64,000 nt of DNA from contig CAZELM010000007.1 in assembly GCA_964512995.1 (NCBI GenBank), positions 76,706-140,705 on the forward strand. The letters run 5' to 3'. Within the stretch, counting starts at the first letter, position 1. Each line of letters starts with the position of its first letter. Made by a program: the position numbers and the translations under genes. The DNA comes from CAZELM01 sp964512995. Lineage in GTDB: Bacteria > CSSED10-310. Of the stretch, positions 17,455-25,595 are shown one piece after another. Under the pieces are notes generated by a model. The model had not been told where the DNA came from, searched no databases, and saw nothing but the letters and a program-made list of their open reading frames with translations.

Positions 17455-18201
17455 ATGGTTGCACGTGATGATATCTTAAAATATTTGAATGAACTTCTTC
17501 GAGTTGAATCTTTTTCAGATTATTGTGTGAATGGCCTTCAGGTCGAAGGGAAACAGCTTATCGAATCAATTGCTGTAGGGGTTTCCATCTCTAACGAGCT
17601 GTTTCAATCAGCTATCCAGCTCAATGCTGATCTCATCATTGTTCATCATGGACTTTTCTGGAGAGGAACCAGACACCCATTTGCACTCACAGGTATCATG
17701 AAGAATCGGGTGAAACGGCTATTGGATCATGATATCAATCTGGCAGCGTTTCACCTTCCGCTGGATGCTCATCCCGAACTCGGGAATAATGCTCAGATAT
17801 TACATCGAATAGGTGGAACGCAACTTGTTCCTTTTGATGTTGGTTTTATCGGTGCGTTGCCGACGGAAAAATCGATCAATATGGTGAAATTCGAACTGGA
17901 TGCGCTTCTACCCAATCCTTCACATCTTTTTACCAGGAGTTCGCATGCTGTCCAACGCGTTGCTGTTGTATCGGGTGGAGCGAGTCATCTAGTTGAATCT
18001 GCAACTCTGGCCGGGGCTGACTTGTTTGTAACTGGAGAGGCTTCAGAGCCGATTCCCCGACTAATTGAAGAACTCGGAATTCACTTCATCTCCGCCGGGC
18101 ATTACAATTCCGAACGATTCGGACCGATGGCTTTGGGTGACCATCTTAAAAATATTTTTGATCTTCCAGTTTCATTCATCGATATCGACAATCCGATATA
18201 A
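17455..18201 (+). CDS. Nif3-like / DUF34 metal-binding protein
   Basis: A 248-aa protein of the Nif3/YbgI family, often annotated GTP cyclohydrolase 1 type 2 though the real role is unsettled. Metal-site landmarks are LIIVHHGLFWRG (His-His), AFHLPLDAHPELGNN, and the C-terminal ISAGHYNSERFG, in the expected order for the dinuclear site. VNGLQVEG near the N-terminus is also typical. There is no inserted PII-like domain, so this is the short form. It begins 9 nt after panC with a GGAG ribosome site, and GH84 starts 2 nt after its stop, so it is part of the same operon. Confidence 0.9.
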   Translation: MVARDDILKYLNELLRVESFSDYCVNGLQVEGKQLIESIAVGVSISNELFQSAIQLNADLIIVHHGLFWRGTRHPFALTGIMKNRVKRLLDHDINLAAFHLPLDAHPELGNNAQILHRIGGTQLVPFDVGFIGALPTEKSINMVKFELDALLPNPSHLFTRSSHAVQRVAVVSGGASHLVESATLAGADLFVTGEASEPIPRLIEELGIHFISAGHYNSERFGPMALGDHLKNIFDLPVSFIDIDNPI

Positions 18202-18203
18202 AA

Positions 18204-19460
18204 ATGATGAATAAACCATTTCGAATCCGTGGTGTGATAGAAGGATTTTATGGAGTTCCATGGACCTTCGACCATCGATTTACATTGCTGGAGAGAATGA
18301 ATCGATGGGGGTTGAATACGTATATGTACGCTCCCAAATTTGACATCAAACATCGCTTGAAATGGGCTGAACCGTATTCAGAAAATGAGCTTCATCACTT
18401 TAAGGACCTTATCAATCGAGCGATTTCAAAAGGGATTAATGTAATTTTCTCCGTGTCGCCCGGTTTATCCTTTGATATGGATAATCCCAGAGACGAGGAA
18501 AGACTTCGAGACAAGTTACAGAAATTTATCGATATCGGTGCAACATCTCTGGCTATTTTGCTCGATGATATTCCCTATCACCGAGCCAATTGTGGTGACC
18601 ATATCAAACTGCTGCATGGTCTGATGAAGGGCTTCTCGTCGCATGTTGAGTGGTTTTTCTGCCCAACCGCTTATAGCAATTGGCATTTAAAAAATTGGGC
18701 TGGTGCTGAAGAATATTTGAACAGACTTGGCAAGGACCTGAATTCAGAAGTATCTCTGTTCTGGACAGGTCCGACAATAATATCCAGGGAAATAACCAGA
18801 ATGGATATCGACCCGATCAATGATATCGTGAAAAGGAAAATTGTTTTGTGGGATAATTTTACCGCAGATGATTACACACCCGCCCATACTATTTTTCCCG
18901 GTCCTGTCACAGGAAGGGCTTCTGATCTGGATCAATCCTGCGCTGGGATTTTATTGAATCCATCCCAATATTTTTATATCAGCCTGCTTTCCATAGAAAC
19001 GCTATCAGACTATGTGTCCGATCCAGGACATTATCATCCCCATAATTCCTGGCAATCCGTGATCGATCGGACATTTCCAGATAAAAGCGGTCTTCTGACT
19101 ATGGTTTTAGGTTATTTCTATACCCCAGCGGATGTTTCAGAGGAATGGCTGACATTGTTGAATGATATTCACCAATGGTTTCTGAAGAGCTGTCCCATGG
19201 GTAATCACTCCCCCGAAGATAGGATCAGAACACTTTTAACGCTTATAAAGAAAGATGAAAATTTGCTGGATTATTCACCATTGTGGGAAGAAATCTTTCG
19301 GCATGTTCAAACACTTGTTGGAGATCTTGAATATCTTTTTCGGGCAGTCGAACGAATTCGATCCGGATTGATTGAGCCGGACTCTATCTTTCCATCGAGA
19401 GACCGTCGATGGTCGAGTCCAATCAATCTATTAGTAAATCGGTTAAAAGATGACTTATAA
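18204..19460 (+). CDS. GH84-family beta-N-acetylglucosaminidase (O-GlcNAcase-like), apparently cytoplasmic
   Basis: The 418-aa protein is a GH84 catalytic barrel: RGVIEGFYGVPWTF (residues 9-22) is the family start signature. The tandem catalytic acids are D121-D122 in LAILLDDIPY, used in substrate-assisted hydrolysis of N-acetylglucosaminides. FFCPTAYSNWH, LFWTGPTIIS and IVLWDNFTADDY are further matches. There is no signal peptide and no upstream carbohydrate-binding domain, unlike secreted bacterial GH84 enzymes, so it should act in the cytoplasm. It sits between nif3-like and HEAT/mraY genes, which could point to cell-wall sugar recycling; that is inference. The start is ATG 18204 or 18207. 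Confidence 0.85.
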   Translation: MMNKPFRIRGVIEGFYGVPWTFDHRFTLLERMNRWGLNTYMYAPKFDIKHRLKWAEPYSENELHHFKDLINRAISKGINVIFSVSPGLSFDMDNPRDEERLRDKLQKFIDIGATSLAILLDDIPYHRANCGDHIKLLHGLMKGFSSHVEWFFCPTAYSNWHLKNWAGAEEYLNRLGKDLNSEVSLFWTGPTIISREITRMDIDPINDIVKRKIVLWDNFTADDYTPAHTIFPGPVTGRASDLDQSCAGILLNPSQYFYISLLSIETLSDYVSDPGHYHPHNSWQSVIDRTFPDKSGLLTMVLGYFYTPADVSEEWLTLLNDIHQWFLKSCPMGNHSPEDRIRTLLTLIKKDENLLDYSPLWEEIFRHVQTLVGDLEYLFRAVERIRSGLIEPDSIFPSRDRRWSSPINLLVNRLKDDL

Positions 19461-19504
19461 CCGTTTCTCACTCTTGTATCCAAATAGAAAGCAAATATCA
19501 CGTT

Positions 19505-20311
19505 ATGTTTAATGCATTTATACAACGATTAAAAGAAAATGATAAGACTCATCAGTTATTTATTGATTCAGAAACAATTATCAAACGATTGAAATCAGGC
19601 CAATCAAACGAAGAATTTGAGTCTTGGATACTCACCGCACTGACTCATCATCGATGGGAAATTCGGAATAATGCAATCAAAATAGCCGGTTTGGGGAAAT
19701 ATAAAAATATTGCAAGTGAGATCTGTCACCGCATGTTATCTCCATTAGAAATCGGATTTGTGAGACGAAATGCAGCCATCACACTGGCTCAGATCAATCA
19801 CTACGATGAGGCAATTATAAACGCCCTTCAGCAAGCGCTTTACGATCGTTATTGGGAAGTCAGAACCCAGGCAGCGATAACTCTCTCGAAACTAGCTCGA
19901 CCCGATTCGGGATTGGAGCAGAAAATCCTCTCGATGATCTTTCGGAAACCAATCGAATCGATTCCGGCATATCCGATTTTTTTTCCAAAACGAATTTTTA
20001 GGGAGCGGAATTTTGAAGTCAGAGCAGCCCTGATATTGGCACTGGGCGCATGTTTAACTGATAAAAAAACATTGCATGGCATTGAACTGCTTCTGCAGGA
20101 TGATTTATGGAAAGTTCGGGATGCTGCAATCCAGGCGTATTTGTCAGCTTCGGTTCGGCTGGGAGAGGAACTGGCGGTAATACTTTCCCATCTGAAGGAT
20201 ATAGACCTGACATGCCCTGATTTTGTCCCGTCATTTCCGATCCGAACAACCTATAACCGAACAATAGAACGATACCGAAACCAACTGACTGGAAATAACG
20301 GAAGGGAATAA
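19505..20311 (+). CDS. HEAT-repeat protein
   Basis: A 268-aa all-helical protein with several HEAT-like repeats. Examples are HHRWEIRNNAIKIAGLGKY (about 50-68), GFVRRNAAITLAQI, DRYWEVRTQAAITLSKLA, NFEVRAALILALGAC and DDLWKVRDAAIQAYLSA. Each has the conserved xVRxxAxxAL core. There is no signal peptide and no catalytic motif. HEAT proteins of this size act as scaffolds or adaptors. It begins 44 nt after GH84 and its stop is 2 nt before the mraY start, so it is likely co-expressed with peptidoglycan precursor synthesis. Confidence 0.8.
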   Translation: MFNAFIQRLKENDKTHQLFIDSETIIKRLKSGQSNEEFESWILTALTHHRWEIRNNAIKIAGLGKYKNIASEICHRMLSPLEIGFVRRNAAITLAQINHYDEAIINALQQALYDRYWEVRTQAAITLSKLARPDSGLEQKILSMIFRKPIESIPAYPIFFPKRIFRERNFEVRAALILALGACLTDKKTLHGIELLLQDDLWKVRDAAIQAYLSASVRLGEELAVILSHLKDIDLTCPDFVPSFPIRTTYNRTIERYRNQLTGNNGRE

Positions 20312-20313
20312 TC

Positions 20314-21420
20314 ATGTTGTACGCATTGATGAACTACCTGTTAAATCACTACCCATCCATGTCGTATTTACGTTTATTTGAATATATTACTTTTCGTGTG
20401 ATCCTGAGTGCCATTACTGCCTTTGTCTTCTCACTGATGATTGGTCCTCCGCTGATCCGGTTTTTTAAACGACATCGCACAACAGATACGGCCTGGGATT
20501 ATGGACTGGTCAACGTGGAAGGAAAATCCGGAACTCCGACAATGGGTGGCATTCTGATTCTTGCCGCTATTGGATTCGCCACGGTACTTTGGAACGATCT
20601 CAGTAACCGATTTATTCAGATATTGATTTTCGCTATTATCTGGTTCGGTTTTATCGGAGGGATTGATGATTATTTAAAACTTAAATACCAGTCCAAACTT
20701 GGATTATCAGAAAAGCATAAATTAATCGGTCAGATGACATTTGGTGGTATTCTCAGTATCGTGTATCTAATCCCTGCTCTCTCTCCAGTGAAAGCACAAT
20801 TTTCAACGCTGTTGTTTATACCGTTCTATAAAGAATCCATTGCCGATCTTGGAATATTCTATTCTTTGTTTATCATACTTGTCATCACAGCGATTTCAAA
20901 TTCAGTCAATCTTGCGGATGGATTGGACGGACTGGCCATCGTACCAGCTTTTTTTGTAGCTATCGGATTTGGTATCATTGCCTACATTATCGGAAACATT
21001 AAAATGGCTGAGCACTTTCTATTTGAATACCTATCGGGTGCCGGGGAAATCAGTATTTTTTGTGCCAGCATTCTGGGTGCCGGGATTGGATTTTTATGGT
21101 ACAATGCCTATCCAGCTCAGATCTTCATGGGAGATACCGGGTCGTTAAGTTTAGGGGGAATACTGGGTACAATATCGGTCTTGACCAAGCAGGAATTTCT
21201 GTTCCTCATTCTCGGGGGAGTGTTTGTTGCGGAGGCATTTTCAGTATTCGTCCAGAAATACATCAGCATCCCCTTGCTGGGGCGGAGGTATTTTTTTCGA
21301 GCGCCACTTCATCATACTCTGCAATATCGTGGATTAGCAGAAACAAAGGTGGTCATTCGGTTCTGGATCATTGCGGCAATACTGGCACTCGTCGCGATCA
21401 GCAGCCTCAAAATACGTTAA
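20314..21420 (+). CDS. mraY: phospho-N-acetylmuramoyl-pentapeptide-transferase
   Basis: Integral membrane enzyme that makes lipid I from UDP-MurNAc-pentapeptide and undecaprenyl phosphate. The 368-aa sequence has about ten hydrophobic helices and the family signatures GTPTMGGILI, GGIDDYLK, the NLADGLDGLAI catalytic loop, FMGDTGSLSLGG, GGVFVAEAFSVFVQ, and HHTLQYRGLAETKVVIRFW. The loop Asp residues coordinate Mg. GGAAGGG precedes ATG 20314. It is not inside a recognisable dcw/mur cluster here; instead it follows a HEAT-repeat gene. Length and motifs indicate a fully functional enzyme. Confidence 0.97.
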   Translation: MLYALMNYLLNHYPSMSYLRLFEYITFRVILSAITAFVFSLMIGPPLIRFFKRHRTTDTAWDYGLVNVEGKSGTPTMGGILILAAIGFATVLWNDLSNRFIQILIFAIIWFGFIGGIDDYLKLKYQSKLGLSEKHKLIGQMTFGGILSIVYLIPALSPVKAQFSTLLFIPFYKESIADLGIFYSLFIILVITAISNSVNLADGLDGLAIVPAFFVAIGFGIIAYIIGNIKMAEHFLFEYLSGAGEISIFCASILGAGIGFLWYNAYPAQIFMGDTGSLSLGGILGTISVLTKQEFLFLILGGVFVAEAFSVFVQKYISIPLLGRRYFFRAPLHHTLQYRGLAETKVVIRFWIIAAILALVAISSLKIR

Positions 21421-21538
21421 CATTACGATGAATAACACTTAAAAATTTCTTTCAGTTTTGCTATTGGATAGAGGACATCAGTTGGACACAACGTTTTTCC
21501 GAAAAACAAAAAAAAGATGATTCTAAGGAGGTAACCAC

Positions 21539-22075
21539 ATGAGATTGACTTCGTTGTTCATTTTATCGCTTATTCTTTTCCCGACAACGAGTTTGCTGGC
21601 CGGAGAACATTCACTCGGTCTGGGAGTGCATTATTTTTATACATTGGATGATATGGATAATGACTGGGGTGATTCATTTCACGAAAACGGATTGGGTTTA
21701 AATGGATCATATAAATACAAACCGATTGATCATTTTGGATTTCAATTCGAGCTTCAGGCATTCCCGGATGGGTATTATGATGCAGAGATCGCTGTTTCTC
21801 CCAGGATTCTGGCTATATTGGGCAGATCTTTCTATATCGGTGCAGGAATTGCGTGGAATTATCTCGCGTGGGAAGCGACAACAGAAGCGCTTCATCAGGA
21901 TAAAAACTGGTCGGATGCATATTATATCCTGCGGGCAGGATTTGAAATTCCGATTATCGTCCCCGATCTTCGTCTTGACATCAAAACGGATTATGAACTC
22001 AACGAGTGGAATGAAGTCGAGGACTTTGATTCGGATGCATTGACATTTGGAGTCGGTTTACGGATGGCATTCTAA
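21539..22075 (+). CDS. small outer-membrane beta-barrel-like protein
   Basis: A 178-aa protein with a clear signal peptide (hydrophobic LTSLFILSLILFP, cleavage probably after LLA-G). Alternating amphipathic beta strands follow and the chain ends in a terminal Phe (LTFGVGLRMAF), the usual outer-membrane assembly signal. AAGGAGGT lies about 8 nt before the ATG, a very strong ribosome site, suggesting high expression. It is monocistronic, with 118 nt upstream from mraY. It supports a diderm host. The function is unknown. Confidence 0.7.
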   Translation: MRLTSLFILSLILFPTTSLLAGEHSLGLGVHYFYTLDDMDNDWGDSFHENGLGLNGSYKYKPIDHFGFQFELQAFPDGYYDAEIAVSPRILAILGRSFYIGAGIAWNYLAWEATTEALHQDKNWSDAYYILRAGFEIPIIVPDLRLDIKTDYELNEWNEVEDFDSDALTFGVGLRMAF

Positions 22076-22113
22076 CTGCTCCCTCACATCACTTCAAACG
22101 ATCTGACTGCAAT

Positions 22114-22175
22114 CCTCCGGGAATCTTGTTAGAGTAATTCTATAACTTTTTTTATTTGATCTGGCTTTCCGGAGG
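22114..22175. terminator. inverted repeat between convergent genes
   Basis: CCTCCGG (22114-22120) and CCGGAGG (22169-22175) are complementary arms around a 48-nt AT-rich segment that includes seven T. It lies between the outer-membrane barrel gene and the convergent asd gene. The long loop makes an intrinsic terminator uncertain, so the call rests mainly on position. Confidence 0.3.
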
Positions 22176-23261
22176 TTATTCTGCTGGCCGAGTAATATCC
22201 GAAATGGGATACTTGATATAACCTTTCTGAATGAGTTGTTCTCCGATCAGAATCGACCCCCCCGCTGCGCCGCGGATAGTATTATGTCCTAAAACGGAAA
22301 ATTTATAATCCAGTACGGAGCAGGGGCTTAATCTTCCGACAGAAATCGTCATGCCATGACCCGTATTCCGATCTTTTCTTGGTTGTGGTCGATTGAGATC
22401 CGGTATGTATTGGATGATCGTATCGGGTGTCGATGGCAGTCGTTGGGTTTGGCAAAGGCTATTAAAATGATGCCATGTTTCAAGTATTTCCTCCTGTTTG
22501 GGTTTGGTCTGGAATAGAACGGACACTGCCAGCAAATGACCATCAGAAACCATGACACGATGGCACTGGGCACTCACCTGGAATTCAGCGGGTACGATGA
22601 CGCCATCTTCATAGTTACCAAAAATCTTTAAAGGCTCACTTTCCATCTTTTCTACTTCGCCTGGGATATATGGTATGGCATTGTCGAGAATATCCATGGA
22701 ACTTATCCCAGGATATCCTGCTCCGGATACAGCCTGAAGCGTTGATACAATCACCTTTTTTATCCTGAATCGCTTATGCAGCGGAGCAAGAGCGAGTGCC
22801 ATGACGATTACGGAGCAATTGGGATTCGTTACGATAAATCCTTTGTCAGAAAATCGTGTTTTTTGGATATTGATCAATGACAAATGATCCGGATTGATCT
22901 CGGGTATGATAAGTGGAATGTCGCTCATCATCCGATGAATTCGTGTATTGGAAACCACCGGAATACCTGAGCGAGCAAATTGTTCTTCGATTGGGCCTGC
23001 GATCGACGCATCGAGTCCGGAAAATGCCAGGTCAAGCTCCTCTGTTGGGATGCACGGTTCCACCGGGAGATGTGCGTGTGTTTCTTTAATGGGTTCCTCC
23101 AGATGCCATGTACAAGCCTGCTTGAACGGCTTTCCGGCGGAACGTTCGGATGCCATGATTTTATGAAGTTCAAACCATGGATGTTGACTGAGCAGGGAGA
23201 TAAATCGTTGGCCGACAGCTCCTGTTCCACCTAATACAGCTACTCGAAGCTTTGATTCCAT
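22176..23261 (-). CDS. asd: aspartate-semialdehyde dehydrogenase (archaeal/fungal-type)
   Basis: Reduces aspartyl phosphate to the semialdehyde for lysine, threonine, methionine and diaminopimelate synthesis. The 361-aa protein has the NADP loop VAVLGGTGAVGQRFI at the N-terminus, VVSNTRIHRMMSDIPLIIPEIN, the catalytic TNPNCS, SGAGYPG, and CHRVMVSDGHL. HNTIRGAAGGSILIGE lies near the end. VPAEFQVSAQCHRV resembles the archaeal/fungal subfamily rather than the E. coli type. It lies at the downstream end of the leftward glycosyltransferase group, 15 nt after the preceding gene. No clear ribosome site is seen. Confidence 0.93.
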   Translation of the reverse strand: MESKLRVAVLGGTGAVGQRFISLLSQHPWFELHKIMASERSAGKPFKQACTWHLEEPIKETHAHLPVEPCIPTEELDLAFSGLDASIAGPIEEQFARSGIPVVSNTRIHRMMSDIPLIIPEINPDHLSLINIQKTRFSDKGFIVTNPNCSVIVMALALAPLHKRFRIKKVIVSTLQAVSGAGYPGISSMDILDNAIPYIPGEVEKMESEPLKIFGNYEDGVIVPAEFQVSAQCHRVMVSDGHLLAVSVLFQTKPKQEEILETWHHFNSLCQTQRLPSTPDTIIQYIPDLNRPQPRKDRNTGHGMTISVGRLSPCSVLDYKFSVLGHNTIRGAAGGSILIGEQLIQKGYIKYPISDITRPAE

Positions 23262-23276
23262 CTTTATTATTCCTCT

Positions 23277-24410
23277 CTATTTTCTTTTTCTGATAGTTGC
23301 AGCTTCAAAATAGACATCAATAGTCTTGTCCGCAGTAGTTGTCCATCTATACATCTCTGCACGTTTCCGTCCCTTGTTGATCAATGTTTTCTGTAATTCG
23401 CGATTCTGACAGACAGCAGTCATTGTATCCGCAATTTCAGCAGGAGATTCCGGATTTACAAACAAGGCGGCATCGCCAGCAATTTCGGGAATGGATGTCG
23501 TATTTGATGTAATGACAGGGCAACCACTTGCCATAGCTTCTAACACAGGTAGTCCAAACCCTTCATACCTGGATGGATAGATTGTTAAAGAGGCCATGCG
23601 ATAAAGACTGACCAGCTCCTCATCAGAAACATAATCCAGTAAACGGATATTGGCTGCGATATCCGGTTCATTTGCACGTTGTCTGATCTGATCACTCCCT
23701 TTTGCGCTTTTCCCCGTGATTATCAATGGAAGCGGCCGATCACACCTCCTGCAATAGATGGAATAGGCGTTCAGAAGTGTGAGCAAGTTCTTTCTCGGTT
23801 CCATGGTGGCAACAGTCAGGATAAACTTATCTGGGAGAGCCAGTCTTTTTTTGTAAAAATCACTATTTGTAAGATCAGCTTTAAAAAAAGGATCGGATAC
23901 AGCGAACGGTATAATCCTGATTTTATGGTCAATATCGGGAAAACGAAACAACATTCGCTTCGCAGTAAACTCTGTGGAGCAGATGATAAGATCCGCATTC
24001 TTGCAGGATGAGCCAATGAGCCATCTGAAATATTTGACAAAAGTCCAAGGGAATGTTTCCGGATAATCATATACAGCCATATCGTGTATCGTTACAATTT
24101 GAGGAATAGATGGTCTCCATTGGATGCTGTAAAAGGCTGGACTATGGAATACTGAAAATTGTTGAACTTTCAAGAGGCGGCGAAGTGTCCAATTTCGATA
24201 GAAATCTCCACGTGGATGGCTGTCGAATCGAATTCTTGTGTGGATCGAGCGGTCACTCACCAGAGCAGAATGAATTGGATCTGTGTATAACATATGGAGG
24301 TCCAAGGACGGACGATTCTGTGACATCAATTCACGCAGAAGCATCTCAGTGCACCGGCCGACTCCTGTCTGTCCCTGGGTTATGAAGCGCGCATCATATA
24401 AAATTTTCAA
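23277..24410 (-). CDS. GT4-family glycosyltransferase
   Basis: A 377-aa retaining GT-B transferase. N-terminal KILYDARFITQGQTGVGRCTE is the acceptor-side glycine loop. TVATMEPRKNLLTLL opens the nucleotide-sugar domain, and YPSRYEGFGLPVLEAMASGC carries the EX7E motif contacting the donor phosphate. The longer frame reaches ATG 24464, but TTG 24410 overlaps the upstream stop in a TTGA junction and starts exactly where homologues do, so it is preferred. Its close similarity to the upstream transferase suggests a gene pair adding successive sugars to a surface glycan. The sugar is unknown. Confidence 0.88.
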   Translation of the reverse strand: MKILYDARFITQGQTGVGRCTEMLLRELMSQNRPSLDLHMLYTDPIHSALVSDRSIHTRIRFDSHPRGDFYRNWTLRRLLKVQQFSVFHSPAFYSIQWRPSIPQIVTIHDMAVYDYPETFPWTFVKYFRWLIGSSCKNADLIICSTEFTAKRMLFRFPDIDHKIRIIPFAVSDPFFKADLTNSDFYKKRLALPDKFILTVATMEPRKNLLTLLNAYSIYCRRCDRPLPLIITGKSAKGSDQIRQRANEPDIAANIRLLDYVSDEELVSLYRMASLTIYPSRYEGFGLPVLEAMASGCPVITSNTTSIPEIAGDAALFVNPESPAEIADTMTAVCQNRELQKTLINKGRKRAEMYRWTTTADKTIDVYFEAATIRKRK

Positions 24411-25546
24411 CGGGTTGCCGCTTCTTTGTATACTTGAAGATGTTGGATAGCGTTTTGTTGCCATGAGAATGTGATAACCCTCGACGATGCACGATGAATC
24501 TGTTGCTGCCGTTTCTCCGAGTCCAATAATAGATGATCGATTGCCGAGGTCAATGTACCGGGATCATCGAGCATAAAATAGACTGCCGCATCTGCCATCA
24601 CCTCTCGATGAGCAGGGATGTCGCTTGCGATAACTGGGATGCCGCATGCGGCGGCCTCCAATGGACCAAATCCAAAGCCTTCTTCCAAGGCGGGAAAGAC
24701 GGCCATCTGAGCACATTGATAAAGTCTGATCAGAATATCATGCGGTACATATCCGAGAACAATGACACGGTCCCCGATTCGTTGCTTTTGAATGTGATCT
24801 CGAATCACGTCCGAAGCGTCAGCAGGCTTTCCTGCGATTACAAGTTGCAGACGATCATATTTTCGAGATAATTCAGCGAAAGATTGAATCAGAAGCGGGA
24901 AGTTCTTCCGCGGCTCCAGTGTTCCAACAGAGAGGATATAATCCGATGAAATCCCATATGTGCTCAAAGCGGAAGACACAGATTTTATATCCTGGCCGGG
25001 TCTGAAATCCGGATTCAGACCATGATGGATTACGCGAATTTTATTTTCTGGAATATGGCAGAAATGAATCAGATCAGTTTTAACGGCATTACTGCATACG
25101 ACAATTAACTTCGATCGATTAATACGTTTGGGCAATATCTCCCGATGATACGCACCAGAATATCTCGAGCCGTATCGAGGATTTTTTAAAAAGGCAATAT
25201 CATGGACTGTGGTGATGATATTTGAAATGTGAGTGGTTTGATACAGGAAATTGGGGGAATGGAAAAGGTCCACATTTTTGGCTGAGCTGAGCCATTCAAT
25301 GGATGGTGGAAGTCCATGCCTCCATAACTCTAATACGAGTTTCCCCGGTACTCGTCTACGAACGATTCGGACATTGGAATAACGAGAAAAACCAAATTCC
25401 GGCATGGGTCCCTTAAATGCATTCATGAATAATGTATAACGGATGCCTGGATCTAATGGAATGATGGTTTGAAGCAAATGATTGGCATAAACACCAACTC
25501 CTGTAAGGTTTTTCATTAGACAACTGGCATCGATCAGTATATGCAT
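24407..25546 (-). CDS. GT4-family glycosyltransferase
   Basis: A 379-aa GT-B transferase. It starts MHILIDASCLMKNLTGVGVY and has TVHDIAFL, VGTLEPRKNFPLLIQSF, and the donor-site block FPALEEGFGFGPLEAAACG with the EX7E glutamates. VIASDIPAHREV follows. This is the profile of mannosyl- or rhamnosyl-type GT4 enzymes, but the donor cannot be assigned. The stop overlaps the next transferase gene. It begins 49 nt after the secreted protein gene upstream. There are no membrane helices, so it is cytoplasmic or membrane-peripheral. Confidence 0.9.
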   Translation of the reverse strand: MHILIDASCLMKNLTGVGVYANHLLQTIIPLDPGIRYTLFMNAFKGPMPEFGFSRYSNVRIVRRRVPGKLVLELWRHGLPPSIEWLSSAKNVDLFHSPNFLYQTTHISNIITTVHDIAFLKNPRYGSRYSGAYHREILPKRINRSKLIVVCSNAVKTDLIHFCHIPENKIRVIHHGLNPDFRPGQDIKSVSSALSTYGISSDYILSVGTLEPRKNFPLLIQSFAELSRKYDRLQLVIAGKPADASDVIRDHIQKQRIGDRVIVLGYVPHDILIRLYQCAQMAVFPALEEGFGFGPLEAAACGIPVIASDIPAHREVMADAAVYFMLDDPGTLTSAIDHLLLDSEKRQQQIHRASSRVITFSWQQNAIQHLQVYKEAATR

Positions 25547-25595
25547 GGCAAAAAAATACTTTTAGAGCAGATGTTGGCAAACAGATTACTCAATA

